Below, piece after piece: positions 32,740 to 42,329 of a stretch of DNA of 64,000 nt; the first letter of the stretch is position 1; each line of letters starts with the position of its first letter. Under the pieces are notes generated by a model, which was given only the letters and a program-made list of their open reading frames with translations, was not told where the DNA came from and searched no databases. The stretch covers positions 62,001 to 126,000 of the forward strand of contig JAZQHA010000053.1 in assembly GCA_045540315.1 (NCBI GenBank), written 5' to 3'. Both the position numbers and the translations under genes were made by a program. This DNA comes from CAG-557 sp045540315 (lineage in GTDB: Bacteria > Bacillota > Clostridia > Oscillospirales > Acutalibacteraceae).

Positions 32740-34026
32740 ATGGAGAAAAAACTTTTTCGTTGTGAAATTTGCAAAGAGGTAAATTTTGACGTAATTAAGG
32801 ATGAACGCTTCAAAACAGGACGTATCTCCGTTACGATGTTTTTGCCTCTCAATAAGCTCACCGCATCTGTGTATGCATTACTACCATTTGTATTAACGCA
32901 TTCTTGTCGAAAGTACCCCGATTTTACTAGCCTTCACCAACAACTTGCAACTTTATATGGCGCCTCGCTTTTCTCTGACGTCAACAAAATCGGCGATATG
33001 CAAGCTTTAACCGTTGGAGTTTCATTTCTCGACGACAAGTTTGCACTCGAGAAGGAAAATTTATCATCTCAGCTTACACAACTACTTTGTGATATTTTAT
33101 TTGACCCATTGTTGGAAAACGGCACATTTAAAGAAGAAAATGTAAATCAAGAAAAACGTCAACTAATTGAGTTGATTGATTCTGAGTACAACGATAAAAG
33201 AATACTTGCAAAAATTCGATGTGAACAATTAATGTGCAAAGATGAGAAATTTGGAATTAGCCGTTTGGGCGACAAAAATACTGTCTCGAAAGTAACTCCA
33301 GATAATATTTTTGAGGCTTGGAAAAACGTCTTAAAAACAGCGAGAATCGAAATTATGGCACTTGGCGACTTGGATGAAAAATCTGCGTTAAATGTGTTTA
33401 AATCTGCTTTTGCCAAAATAAAACGAGAAAATATCGTAGACTGTAAAACTCAAATAATAAAAGAAGCTAACGAAGTTAAAGAGCAATATGATAGCATGGA
33501 CATTGCTCAGTCTAAGTTGGTGATGGGTTTTCGTACGCATGCTGCACTTACAGACCCGGAAGTCATGGCAGCTCGTGTGGCAATCGCCCTATTTGGCGCA
33601 ACTCCACAATCAAAATTATTTTTAAATGTGCGTGAAAAGTTAAGCTTATGCTATTATTGCTCTGCAAAGTACGACAGAAATAAGGGCATAATGATGGTAC
33701 AAAGTGGCGTTGAGAAAAAAAATCTTGAGAAGGCTAAAGCCGAAATTTTAAATCAACTTGAAGAAATAAAAAAAGGGAATTTTACAGAAGCAGAACTCGA
33801 CGACACAAAAAGAAGTTTGGCCAACAGTTACCGTACCATCGGAGACTTTTTGAGCGGACTTGAAAATTTTTACATCTCGCAATCTTTTGATGGTAAGTTT
33901 TTGCCGCCAGAAGAATTTGTCAAAAATATGTACAACACCTCGCGTGAGGACGTTATAAATGCAGCTGCGAAAATTACTCTCGACACAGTCTATGCGCTGG
34001 TCGGTAACGAGGAGGATGCACAATGA
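32740..34026 (+). CDS. ymfF: M16 family peptidase-like protein, inactive type (YmfF)
   Basis: Protein of 428 residues from ATG 32740, preceded by AGGAGGG; the open frame upstream is not coding. It has the M16 fold (RISVTMFLPLNKLTASVYALLPF, YATLYGASLF-like region, NVREKLSLCYYCSAKYD) but lacks the HxxEH zinc motif, as YmfF does. It overlaps the gene for the active-type partner by 4 bases. Such pairs usually form a heterodimer in which one subunit is catalytic. Confidence 0.88.
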   Translation: MEKKLFRCEICKEVNFDVIKDERFKTGRISVTMFLPLNKLTASVYALLPFVLTHSCRKYPDFTSLHQQLATLYGASLFSDVNKIGDMQALTVGVSFLDDKFALEKENLSSQLTQLLCDILFDPLLENGTFKEENVNQEKRQLIELIDSEYNDKRILAKIRCEQLMCKDEKFGISRLGDKNTVSKVTPDNIFEAWKNVLKTARIEIMALGDLDEKSALNVFKSAFAKIKRENIVDCKTQIIKEANEVKEQYDSMDIAQSKLVMGFRTHAALTDPEVMAARVAIALFGATPQSKLFLNVREKLSLCYYCSAKYDRNKGIMMVQSGVEKKNLEKAKAEILNQLEEIKKGNFTEAELDDTKRSLANSYRTIGDFLSGLENFYISQSFDGKFLPPEEFVKNMYNTSREDVINAAAKITLDTVYALVGNEEDAQ

Positions 34027-35315
34027 TTTTAAAAGAGGTAAAAAGCACCAGAATCGGTGACAAGTATTTTTGCGTGGAACACAAATCTGGCCTTCGCGTG
34101 TTTGTTTATACAAAGCCTGGTTTTAGCTCGACCTATGCTATAATCGGTACAAAATACGGCTCTATAAATACGAGTTTTAAATCTTGTGGCCAAAATGAAG
34201 TTACTAAAGTTCCGGACGGAATTGCGCACTATCTTGAGCATAAGCTCTTTGAAAGCGAAGACGGAGATGCCTTTGCAAAGTATGCAAAAACCGGTGCCTG
34301 CGCGAATGCTTATACTTCGTTCGATATGACTTGCTACCTATTCTCGTGTACTGAGAAGTTTGAGGAATCCCTGAAAATCCTTTTAGATTTAGTTCAGTCG
34401 CCGTACTTTACAGAGGCTAATGTTGAAAAAGAACGTGGCATTATTGGCCAAGAGATAAAGATGTACGATGATGACCCTTCTTGGCGCGTTATGTTTAACT
34501 TGTTAAGGGCTATGTATCATAACCATCCTATAAAGGTGGATATTGCTGGTACAATCGAGTCTATAGCACAAATTACTCCGGATAATTTATATAAGTGTTA
34601 TAATGATTTTTACAACCCTAACAACATGGTTCTGTGCGTTGCGGGAAATGTGAAGCCAGACGATGTTATGCGTATTGTCGATGAATCTATGAAGTCAAAT
34701 GATAATAAAGTTCCTGAAGGTATTTTCCCAGAAGAACCCTATAACGTAGTAACAGATAGGATAGAACAGCATTTTGAAATAGCTATGCCAACTTTTCAGT
34801 TAGGCTTTAAAGAAAAAGTGGGAAAAACTCGCGCAACCGATGAGCAAATAGCTCAGACAGACATAATTTTGCATGCGTTGGCATCAAAGTCCTCTAAGCT
34901 TTATAAAAAATTGATGGACGAAAATTTGATAAACGATTCTTTTGGTTACGAATATTTTGAAGGCTTAGGATATGCTGCAGTTATTTTCTCTGGTGAGTCA
35001 AGTAACCCAGATAAAGCTGCTAAAATTATTAAACAGGCTATCGAAGAATTGCACACAAACGGTGTATCGCAGGAAGACTTCGAGCGAGCTAAAAAATTAG
35101 TCTACGGCCGAAATGTCGCCATGCTAAATAGCTCAGAGAATATCTCGAACGCAATGATGAATTTGGCCTTTGCGGGTAGAGAGCTGTTTCACGCCATTGA
35201 GTGCATTGCAAATACTACGCTGGAGCAAGTTAATGATAGGTTGAAGCAACAGCTTGATAACAATAATTCATCGCTTTCGGTAGTCCTACCTATGCCAGAC
35301 AAAAAAGGTATTTAA
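34023..35315 (+). CDS. ymfH: M16 family zinc peptidase (YmfH)
   Basis: Catalytic-type M16 peptidase of 430 residues. The zinc site is HYLEH (H-x2-E-H) in GIAHYLEHKLFES, with the downstream Glu in EANVEKERGIIGQEI. MYHNHPIKVDIAGT and NMVLCVAGN are further family markers. It starts inside the end of ymfF and is followed 2 bases later by lgt, the typical clostridial order ymfF-ymfH-lgt. Substrate unknown; probably peptide processing in the cytoplasm. Confidence 0.92.
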   Translation: MILKEVKSTRIGDKYFCVEHKSGLRVFVYTKPGFSSTYAIIGTKYGSINTSFKSCGQNEVTKVPDGIAHYLEHKLFESEDGDAFAKYAKTGACANAYTSFDMTCYLFSCTEKFEESLKILLDLVQSPYFTEANVEKERGIIGQEIKMYDDDPSWRVMFNLLRAMYHNHPIKVDIAGTIESIAQITPDNLYKCYNDFYNPNNMVLCVAGNVKPDDVMRIVDESMKSNDNKVPEGIFPEEPYNVVTDRIEQHFEIAMPTFQLGFKEKVGKTRATDEQIAQTDIILHALASKSSKLYKKLMDENLINDSFGYEYFEGLGYAAVIFSGESSNPDKAAKIIKQAIEELHTNGVSQEDFERAKKLVYGRNVAMLNSSENISNAMMNLAFAGRELFHAIECIANTTLEQVNDRLKQQLDNNNSSLSVVLPMPDKKGI

Positions 35316-35316
35316 C

Positions 35317-36126
35317 ATGTCGACGTTTTATAATGTTAGCTTCCCCGGCCTTAATCTTAATTTTAAAGTTTATCCGATTGCGTTCCGAGTCGGTGCTATT
35401 ACAGTACATTGGTATGGCATTATTCTTTGCGTGGGCTTTTTGTTGGCTATTTGGTATGGCTTGGCTAACTGTAAACGCTTCGGTATTGATGAAAATTCAT
35501 TGATTGATGCGACTATGGTGGGACTTGTTTGTGGAATAATCGGTGCTAGGCTTTATTATGTGCTGTTTTTTCCAGGTGACACCTTTTGGAAAGACCCCAT
35601 TAAAATCTTGCACATTAATGAAGGTGGTATCGCTATTTATGGCGGAATTATCGGTGGTTTGTGTGGTGGCCTTTTGGTTGCCAAAAAGAAGAAACTTAAT
35701 TTATTGGCTGCTCTAGATTTGGCTGCGTTAGGCTTTCTCATTGGACAAGGCATCGGTCGTTGGGGTAACTTTATGAATCAGGAAGCATTCGGTTCGCAGA
35801 CAGATTCTCTCTTTCGTATGGTTAGCGAGAATACGGGCGGTCTTGCAGTACATCCCTGCTTTTTATATGAGTCACTTTGGTGCTTGCTAGGATTTATAAT
35901 TTTGCATCTCTGGCGCACTAAGTTTCGCAGTTTTGATGGCCAGATTTTTTTACTTTATTTGATATGGTACGGACTAGGGCGTTTCTTTATCGAATCTTTG
36001 CGCACAGACAGCTTGATTTTACCCGGCGTTAATTTGAAAGTATCTCAAGTGGTTGCTATCGTTACAGCTTTAGTTGGAATCGTATTGTTGTTTAAGTTCA
36101 GAAAACAAAAAGTTAGTTCTCTTTAG
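35317..36126 (+). CDS. lgt: Prolipoprotein diacylglyceryl transferase
   Basis: Membrane enzyme of 269 residues that adds diacylglycerol to lipobox cysteines of lipoproteins; two lipoproteins are encoded in this window. Seven hydrophobic segments are visible. The Lgt signature is GQGIGRWGNFMNQEAFG; HWYGIILCVGFLLA near the N-terminus and GLGRFFIESLRTD near the C-terminus also match. It follows ymfH by one base. A cloverleaf element separates it from lepA. Confidence 0.95.
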   Translation: MSTFYNVSFPGLNLNFKVYPIAFRVGAITVHWYGIILCVGFLLAIWYGLANCKRFGIDENSLIDATMVGLVCGIIGARLYYVLFFPGDTFWKDPIKILHINEGGIAIYGGIIGGLCGGLLVAKKKKLNLLAALDLAALGFLIGQGIGRWGNFMNQEAFGSQTDSLFRMVSENTGGLAVHPCFLYESLWCLLGFIILHLWRTKFRSFDGQIFLLYLIWYGLGRFFIESLRTDSLILPGVNLKVSQVVAIVTALVGIVLLFKFRKQKVSSL

Positions 36127-36138
36127 TTTCATTCAAGA

Positions 36139-36274
36139 GCTTACCTGCAGCAGCGGGAGCCCTTGGCTCGAAACAATCATGTCATGATTGTTTCGAGCAG
36201 GAAGCTCGCCAAAGGCGAGCTTCCTCGTTCAAAAATAATGTTTTTGAACGCAAGGGCTCCGCGCGCAGGTAAGC
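36139..36274 (+). repeat. Cloverleaf element of unrelated sequence, copy 6
   Basis: Two-part outer stem: GCTTACCTGC (36139-36148) with GCAGGTAAGC (36265-36274), and GAGCCCTTG (36157-36165) with CAAGGGCTC (36251-36259). Three arms abut with no unpaired base at the junction: 36166-36198 (GCTCGAAACAATCAT/ATGATTGTTTCGAGC), 36199-36225 (AGGAAGCTCGCC/GGCGAGCTTCCT) and 36226-36250 (CGTTCAAAAA/TTTTTGAACG). Same shape as the GCCGCGAGGC copies, with different sequence throughout. Confidence 0.9.
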
Positions 36275-36317
36275 ACGTAACCATTTTCTTTAGATAAATA
36301 TTATGAGGTGATTTATA

Positions 36318-38126
36318 TTGTTATTTCCGCGCGAACAAATTAGAAATTTCAGCATTATAGCGCACATTGACCATGGAAAATCCACACTTGCCGACCGCAT
36401 TTTGGAGCTGACTGAATCGGTGGCGACGAGGGAAATGTCTGCGCAACTGTTGGATAATATGGAGCTAGAAAAGGAGCGCGGAATTACTATCAAGGCACGC
36501 GCGGTGACACTTTTATACAAGGCTGACGATGGGAAGGACTACATTTTCAATTTAATTGACACACCAGGTCACGTAGACTTCAACTATGAGGTTTCGCGCT
36601 CTTTGGCGGCGTGTGAGGGTGCTGTACTTGTGGTAGATGCATCTCAAGGAATCGAGGCACAAACTCTGGCGAATACATATTTAGCCGTAGATGCAGGTCT
36701 TGAGATTGTTCCAGTAGTAAACAAAATCGACTTGCCGAGTGCTGATCCTGAGCGCGTTAAGGGCGAAATCGAGGATATAATAGGGATTCCAGCTGATGAG
36801 GCACCATTAGTTTCGGCAAAAACGGGCCTAAACATAAAAGACGTGTTGGAGAGCATTGTAAAGGTAGTTCCGCCGCCTAGTGGTGACCCGGAGAAACCAT
36901 TGCAGGCGCTGATTTTTGACTCATATTATGATGCATACAAAGGTGTCATAATTTATGTACGTATAAAAGATGGCTCGGTTAGAGTTGGCGATGAAATAAA
37001 GCTAATGGCGACTGATGCCAGGTTTACTGTTGTTGAGTGTGGATTTTTACGTGCAACTAGCATTGAACCTCGAAGCGAACTAGTTGCAGGAGAAGTTGGT
37101 TATATAGCGGCATCGATAAAGTCTATAAATGATGCTCGTGTTGGAGATACTGTTACAACCGTGCAAAACCCAGCTAAAGAGCCGCTACCTGGATATCGCG
37201 CAGTTAACCCAATGGTATTTTGCGGAATTTATCCAGTGGACGGTTCAAAGTATGGCGACTTACGGGATGCTCTTGAAAAACTACAGCTTAACGATGCATC
37301 TTTATCGTTTGAGCCAGAAACATCGGTAGCGCTTGGTTTTGGTTTTAGGTGCGGTTTTTTAGGCCTTTTGCATATGGAGATTATTCAAGAGAGACTCGAG
37401 CGAGAGTACAATTTTGACATCATTACAACAGCGCCTAGTGTAATTTACCGGCTAACTAAGACGGACGGCGAAATCGTTTATATCGACAACCCAACGAATT
37501 ATCCGGAGACAAGTGTTATCGTTAAAGCGGAGGAGCCGATGACCAATGCTCATATTTACGCACCTTCTGATTATGTTGGAAATATCATGGAGCTTTGCCA
37601 GGAACGTCGCGGTGCATTTAAGGATATGAAGTATCTTGATGATACGCGTGTTGACATTCATTACGAGCTACCTCTTAACGAGATTGTATATGACTTTTTC
37701 GATACATTAAAATCAAAAACACGCGGCTATGCCTCTTTTGACTACGAAGTGATTGGATACACGGAATCAGACCTAGTAAAACTCGACATAATGCTAAATG
37801 GAGATATCGTTGATGCGTTATCCTTTATCATACATCGAGAAAAAGCTTATCAGCGTGCAAGAAAAATGGCTGAAAAACTTAAAGAGAAAATTCCGCGCCA
37901 GCTCTTCGAAGTTCCAATTCAGGCTTGTATTGGTGGTAAAGTCATTGCTCGCGAGACCGTTAAAGCTATGCGAAAAGACGTTCTTGCCAAGTGCTATGGC
38001 GGAGATATCACTCGAAAGAAAAAGCTACTTGAGAAGCAAAAAGAAGGTAAGAAACGTATGCGGCAAATCGGAACAGTTGAGGTTCCTCAAGATGCATTTA
38101 TGTCGGTGCTAAAACTTGATGATTAA
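36318..38126 (+). CDS. lepA: Elongation factor 4 (LepA)
   Basis: Translational GTPase of 602 residues that binds stalled or newly assembling ribosomes. GTP motifs are AHIDHGKSTLADRILE, DTPGHVDF and NKIDLP. The LepA-specific C-terminus is visible in ETVKAMRKDVLAKCYGGD and KKRMRQIGTVEVPQDAFM. The TTG start at 36318 follows GAGGTGA at 7-8 bases. It is flanked by a cloverleaf element on each side and precedes hemW, a common pairing. Confidence 0.97.
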   Translation: MLFPREQIRNFSIIAHIDHGKSTLADRILELTESVATREMSAQLLDNMELEKERGITIKARAVTLLYKADDGKDYIFNLIDTPGHVDFNYEVSRSLAACEGAVLVVDASQGIEAQTLANTYLAVDAGLEIVPVVNKIDLPSADPERVKGEIEDIIGIPADEAPLVSAKTGLNIKDVLESIVKVVPPPSGDPEKPLQALIFDSYYDAYKGVIIYVRIKDGSVRVGDEIKLMATDARFTVVECGFLRATSIEPRSELVAGEVGYIAASIKSINDARVGDTVTTVQNPAKEPLPGYRAVNPMVFCGIYPVDGSKYGDLRDALEKLQLNDASLSFEPETSVALGFGFRCGFLGLLHMEIIQERLEREYNFDIITTAPSVIYRLTKTDGEIVYIDNPTNYPETSVIVKAEEPMTNAHIYAPSDYVGNIMELCQERRGAFKDMKYLDDTRVDIHYELPLNEIVYDFFDTLKSKTRGYASFDYEVIGYTESDLVKLDIMLNGDIVDALSFIIHREKAYQRARKMAEKLKEKIPRQLFEVPIQACIGGKVIARETVKAMRKDVLAKCYGGDITRKKKLLEKQKEGKKRMRQIGTVEVPQDAFMSVLKLDD

Positions 38127-38141
38127 ATAATGAACGCAGCA

Positions 38142-38253
38142 AAAACAGGGGGCCCGGCTTCGCCAAAAGAATTATAGTTCTTTTGGCGAAAACCGACCAA
38201 GATCGGTCGGTTAGTCGAAAAAAAATTTTTTCGACTGCCGGGCCCCCTGTTTT
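38142..38253 (+). repeat. Cloverleaf element of unrelated sequence, copy 7
   Basis: A perfect 17-base-pair outer stem: AAAACAGGGGGCCCGGC (38142-38158) with its complement (38237-38253). Three abutting arms: TTCGCCAAAAGAA/TTCTTTTGGCGAA (38159-38190), AACCGACC/GGTCGGTT (38191-38212), AGTCGAAAAAA/TTTTTTCGACT (38213-38236). No unpaired base at the junction. Flanking GCAGC/GCTGC may extend it. It lies between lepA and hemW. Confidence 0.92.
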
Positions 38254-38283
38254 GGTAAGCTGCTTTTTAGTAAGGGAGTTCTT

Positions 38284-39387
38284 ATGAGACCTATAGGATT
38301 GTATATACATATACCTTTTTGTGAGAACAAGTGTCCGTATTGTGATTTTTATTCACTTAAGGCTGAGATAGATATAATGAATCGATATACAAATATGGTT
38401 TGTGAGACGCTTCTAAACTACGCTAAAAATATGGAGTTATCTTTTGATACAGTTTATTTTGGAGGCGGAACCCCGAGTTTACTTGGAAACAAAAACTTAT
38501 CAAAAATAATGAACACGATTCGCGATAATTTCAACTTGTGCGCTAGCGAGGTAACGTTAGAAATCAATCCAACCAGCTCGGCCAAACTAGATTTTATACG
38601 CTTAAAAGATTCTGGAATTAATCGTTTATCTATTGGAGTACAGTCTGCTTTTTATGAAGAGTTAAAAGAACTAGGACGAAAGCATAGTGTCCAAGATGCT
38701 GAACTTACCATAAAAATGGCCCAGCAAACTGGCTTTAATAATATATCTTTGGACTTAATGATTGCAGTGCCGGGGCAGACAAAAAGCTCGCTTAAACAAT
38801 CTATAGATTTTTGTGTTGCGCAGAAGGTCCAACATATTTCGGCTTATCTGTTAAAGATAGAAAAAAATACGCCTTTTTATAAAATGCAAGATCAGCTAAA
38901 CTTAAAGGACGATGACGAACAAGCAGAGTTGTACTTGTATTTAGTTGATGAATTAGACAAGCGAGGGTTTAAGCAATATGAAACTTCAAATTTTGCCAAA
39001 AAAAGCTATGAAGGTCAACACAACTTAAAATACTGGAATGCCGAAGAGTATTTAGGAATTGGACCATCAGCACACTCATTTATTAATGGCCAAAGATTTT
39101 TTTATCCTCGCTCGTTAGCTGATTTTTTATCCGGGAAAATAAAAGTTGTTGAAGATGGTATCGGAGGAACTCCGGAAGAATATGCGATGCTTAGATTACG
39201 ACTTCGTGAAGGCCTAAATAATAAAGCTTTCAAAAAAAGATTTGGCATTGATATTCCTCGAGTTTATTTTGAAAAAGCAAGTTTATATCAAAAAAATGGT
39301 CTTACATATGTCGATGAAAACAATATTAGTTTTACTTCTAAAGGCTTTTTGCTCTCCAACGCATTAACTTCCCAAATTATTTTATAA
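38284..39387 (+). CDS. hemW: Radical SAM heme chaperone HemW
   Basis: HemW (formerly called coproporphyrinogen III oxidase-like), 367 residues. Radical SAM motif CENKCPYCDFYS (C-x3-C-x2-C) and GGGTPSLLG follow IGLYIHIPFC. SIGVQSAFYEELKELGRKH and LDLMIAVPGQT are also typical, and the short HemW C-terminal domain is present. It is thought to insert heme into membrane enzymes rather than make porphyrins. AAGGGAG precedes the ATG. It is downstream of lepA. Confidence 0.92.
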   Translation: MRPIGLYIHIPFCENKCPYCDFYSLKAEIDIMNRYTNMVCETLLNYAKNMELSFDTVYFGGGTPSLLGNKNLSKIMNTIRDNFNLCASEVTLEINPTSSAKLDFIRLKDSGINRLSIGVQSAFYEELKELGRKHSVQDAELTIKMAQQTGFNNISLDLMIAVPGQTKSSLKQSIDFCVAQKVQHISAYLLKIEKNTPFYKMQDQLNLKDDDEQAELYLYLVDELDKRGFKQYETSNFAKKSYEGQHNLKYWNAEEYLGIGPSAHSFINGQRFFYPRSLADFLSGKIKVVEDGIGGTPEEYAMLRLRLREGLNNKAFKKRFGIDIPRVYFEKASLYQKNGLTYVDENNISFTSKGFLLSNALTSQIIL

Positions 39388-39433
39388 TAACCCTATAATT
39401 TTGCGCTTTTATAAAAAAACATTTTCCTAAGGC

Positions 39434-39485
39434 TTGACAAAAATGTTGTAAAGCACTAAAATAATATTGTTCGAACAAAATTATT
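39434..39485 (+). promoter_or_regulatory. Promoter and inverted repeat of the metallopeptidase gene
   Basis: TTGACA (39434-39439), 17 bases, TAAAAT (39457-39462). From 39460 to 39485 runs AATAAT-A-TTGTTC / GAACAA-A-ATTATT, a 26-base inverted repeat with one mismatch pair, placed at the start of the transcript; operator or 5' mRNA hairpin. Confidence 0.75.
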
Positions 39486-39504
39486 TAGTAAAAGGAGTGC
39501 TTTT

Positions 39505-40602
39505 ATGAAAAAGAAAAAAGGGTTAATAGTCGGAATAAGTGCAGTTATTTTGGCTTTATCAGCTGTTCTAGTTTGGAAGTTCGTTCTGGTAACACCACAG
39601 GCAACAGTTGAGCAAAGCATACCTAGTTCACCATCAGTTGAATTATCTGAAGAAGAGCGCATTTACAAAGAGCTCATAGGCAATTTAACTGATGTCATTA
39701 ATGACTCTGAAAAAGCGCAAATACAAACATTAATAAAAAAATTAATTGATATTGAAAACCAGGGTGATGATAAAACCCAAAAAGTACCTGTGTATAAGGA
39801 AATTATCGAAATATTAGACGCTGTTACATTGCGTGCGCACAGTGCGGAAGACCTGGAAACATATAAAAAATACTACGATGCCACACAAGACGTAACAAAC
39901 GGTTTGATAATTTCGGAACAATATCAATATGAAATTATATCTGACGGCAGTATTGCGGCCTTAACACCCGTAAATGCATCACAACTTGAGCAACATAAAC
40001 AGCTTTGGGAAAAAACTAAAACAATAATTCCATTTAACTTATTAACTGGTATCAAATACTTTGTTCCGTTTACACCGCCAAAAAAAGAGAGCTATGCTGG
40101 CGGATTTATGCAACCAATTGATTTTTCTGCTAAACCATATGAATGGAGCCTTGGCATAGCAACCATCGCAGATGAAAAGATTTTACCGTATATTTTTATT
40201 CATGAATATGGTCACTATATTTCTCTAAAAGACACGACACTTAAATTTACTGATGATTTTGCGAATCTAACCGCTGATGATGGCGAACTTATACAAAATT
40301 TTCTTATAGGTTGTAATGGACATATCGCAGAAGAACTTGACCATATTGATAAAAACAAGCACTATCTCTTCTATGCAAGGCATAAAGACGATTTTGTTTC
40401 TAAATATGCGGCAAGCAACTCGTTGGACGATTTTGCAGAAAGTTTTGCTCACTTTGTTATGGGCTCTACTTATGATTCAGAAATTTTAAAGAAAAAAATG
40501 AAATTTTTTGAGGACAGACCAGAGTTAGTTAACATGAAAAATCAAATATTAGCTAACTTAAAAAAGAACGGTATAGAAGAAATCATTACTGCAACGGAAT
40601 AA
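39505..40602 (+). CDS. Membrane-anchored putative zinc metallopeptidase
   Basis: Protein of 365 residues with a basic N-terminus and one membrane helix (about 6-28), so the body should be outside. The middle is a helical region; the catalytic-looking part has FIHEYGHYISL (HExxH) and, about 80 residues on, SLDDFAESFAHFVMG, whose Glu is a candidate third ligand as in gluzincins. The named family is not certain. AAAAGGAG stands 8-10 bases upstream. It has its own promoter and terminator, so it is expressed alone. Confidence 0.75.
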   Translation: MKKKKGLIVGISAVILALSAVLVWKFVLVTPQATVEQSIPSSPSVELSEEERIYKELIGNLTDVINDSEKAQIQTLIKKLIDIENQGDDKTQKVPVYKEIIEILDAVTLRAHSAEDLETYKKYYDATQDVTNGLIISEQYQYEIISDGSIAALTPVNASQLEQHKQLWEKTKTIIPFNLLTGIKYFVPFTPPKKESYAGGFMQPIDFSAKPYEWSLGIATIADEKILPYIFIHEYGHYISLKDTTLKFTDDFANLTADDGELIQNFLIGCNGHIAEELDHIDKNKHYLFYARHKDDFVSKYAASNSLDDFAESFAHFVMGSTYDSEILKKKMKFFEDRPELVNMKNQILANLKKNGIEEIITATE

Positions 40603-40611
40603 GAGTTTTAA

Positions 40612-40637
40612 AAGCCGCAGAGTAAATCTGCGGCTTC
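40612..40637 (+). terminator. Terminator of the metallopeptidase gene
   Basis: AAGCCGCAGA pairs with TCTGCGGCTT around GTAAA, followed by CGTTTATG; a moderately T-rich tail. Confidence 0.65.
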
Positions 40638-40718
40638 GTTTATGTTATGCAATTAAATATCTTTATAAAATATAATAAAGACCACATCTCTGCAGTCTTT
40701 ACTATATTAGGAGAAATT

Positions 40719-41255
40719 TTATTTTACTTTAAAAGTTCTTGTAATCATAGTTGTGTCGTTTTGCTCTTCTTGTTCTGTCTGTCCTGCTTTGGAAACCCTA
40801 ACAGTCACATCAGAATCATCTTGCAAAACATAAGCTTCATAGACTTTTTTTGTTTCGCCTGGCTTTACTTCTGTTATCATATTTTCAATATCAGTTGGGC
40901 CATCGGCGATATCAGCCTGAGAACACGCTGTATCATTTTGATAAGCTTCTGCAGATAAGACATTTGCAAACTTCACTTTTTTGCTTGAGTTGTTTGTAAA
41001 CGAATAAGATACCATTACAGATTTCTTATTGTTTTTTGACTGTATAACCTCAGCTGCGTCTATAGAAACCTTAAAGTCACCTATTGTGCCTTCTTTTTCT
41101 TGCGTAGCCTTAGGTTCTGGCTCATGTGTGTTATCTTCTGATTGGCTTTGCGATTGATTATCGCTATTAATAGAAACATTAGATTGATTTGAACCACATG
41201 CAGCAAAAGTTGTTGCCATTGCCACGAGCATTAACATTAATGCAGTTTTTTTCAT
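40719..41255 (-). CDS. Lipoprotein with a DUF5067-like domain
   Basis: Secreted lipoprotein of 178 residues. The signal peptide MKKTALMLMLVAMATTFAAC ends in the lipobox Cys, followed by a Ser/Gln/Glu-rich linker (about 22-55). The C-terminal 120 residues contain VMVSYSFTNNSSKKVKF and VKPGETKKVYEAYVL, typical of DUF5067/DUF4352-type immunoglobulin-like domains found in Firmicutes lipoproteins. Function unknown. It stands alone between the metallopeptidase and pfkA. Confidence 0.8.
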   Translation of the reverse strand: MKKTALMLMLVAMATTFAACGSNQSNVSINSDNQSQSQSEDNTHEPEPKATQEKEGTIGDFKVSIDAAEVIQSKNNKKSVMVSYSFTNNSSKKVKFANVLSAEAYQNDTACSQADIADGPTDIENMITEVKPGETKKVYEAYVLQDDSDVTVRVSKAGQTEQEEQNDTTMITRTFKVK

Positions 41256-41360
41256 AACTCAACCCTCTTTCATATCATTGAATGTAAGTTTAACATATAC
41301 AACAAGCAAATACAAGAACTTATTTTAAGTTTGTCATATAAACCCAAATACGTCTAATGT

Positions 41361-42329
41361 TTATGTTGAAAGCTCCAAACTAGTTTTATACAAGTCGATA
41401 TCAAACGACTTTTTCCTGTCCAATCCCTCTAAAATATCATATGCCACTATTTTACCACGATTCATCGCAATAACTTTAGAGCCTTCCGATTCACAAAGAA
41501 CTTCTACAGCTTTTGCTCCCATCGCACTTGAGATTACTCTATCTCGAGCGGTAGGTGAACCGCCTCGCTGCACATGTCCTAAAACCGTTGTTCGTGTAAT
41601 AACGCCGGTTTCGTTTTCAATTTGTTGAGCAATTACATCAGAGTCTCCTGCACCTTCCGCTACAATAACTATGAAGTGACTCTTCCCCATATCCCGAAGT
41701 TTTTTTATTTTTTCAATTACATCTTTGTGTAAGTCAAAACTTACCTCTGGTACTAGTATTGCCGTAGCTCCTACAGCTATTCCTGTCTGCAAGGCAATAT
41801 TTCCGCAATGTCGCCCCATCACCTCAACAACACTGCACCTCTCAAATGCTTCTGTAGTGTCTTGAATCTTATCAACCATCTGCATCGCTGTATTGACGGC
41901 CGTATCGAAACCTATCGAATACTCACTACAAGGTAAATCATTATCAATTGTTCCTGGAACTAAAGCACAGGGAACTCCTGCTTCACTAAGCTCCATTGCA
42001 CCTCGTAATGAACCATCTCCGCCAATAACAATTAGTCCATCTAAACCTAAACGTTTACAATTATCCCTCGATTGTAAAACGCCCTCTTTGGTAATAAATT
42101 CTTTGCTTCGAGCTGTATATAAAATGGTTCCACCTTTGTTAATAATATTCGAGACAGAGTTAAAATCCATAGGAATAGCATCTCCTGCAAGTAACCCTCT
42201 ATACCCGCGACGAATGCCGAAAACTTGCAAACCTCTGCTGATGCCAACCCTAACTACTGCCCTAATAGCTGCGTTCATTCCCGGCGCATCTCCACCGCTT
42301 GCCAGAACACCAATTTTTTTCATGTTCAT
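41361..42329 (-). CDS. pfkA: ATP-dependent 6-phosphofructokinase
   Basis: Glycolytic kinase making fructose 1,6-bisphosphate, 322 residues. Motifs are GVLASGGDAPGMNAAIRA, IGGDGSLRGA, PGTIDNDLPCSEYSIGFDTA and GHVQRGGSPTARDR. The Gly in GGDG and the PGTIDND motif point to the ATP-using allosteric type. GGAGG stands 7 bases before the ATG. It follows dnaE on the same strand, a common clostridial pair, with a cloverleaf repeat in the gap. Confidence 0.97.
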   Translation of the reverse strand: MNMKKIGVLASGGDAPGMNAAIRAVVRVGISRGLQVFGIRRGYRGLLAGDAIPMDFNSVSNIINKGGTILYTARSKEFITKEGVLQSRDNCKRLGLDGLIVIGGDGSLRGAMELSEAGVPCALVPGTIDNDLPCSEYSIGFDTAVNTAMQMVDKIQDTTEAFERCSVVEVMGRHCGNIALQTGIAVGATAILVPEVSFDLHKDVIEKIKKLRDMGKSHFIVIVAEGAGDSDVIAQQIENETGVITRTTVLGHVQRGGSPTARDRVISSAMGAKAVEVLCESEGSKVIAMNRGKIVAYDILEGLDRKKSFDIDLYKTSLELST

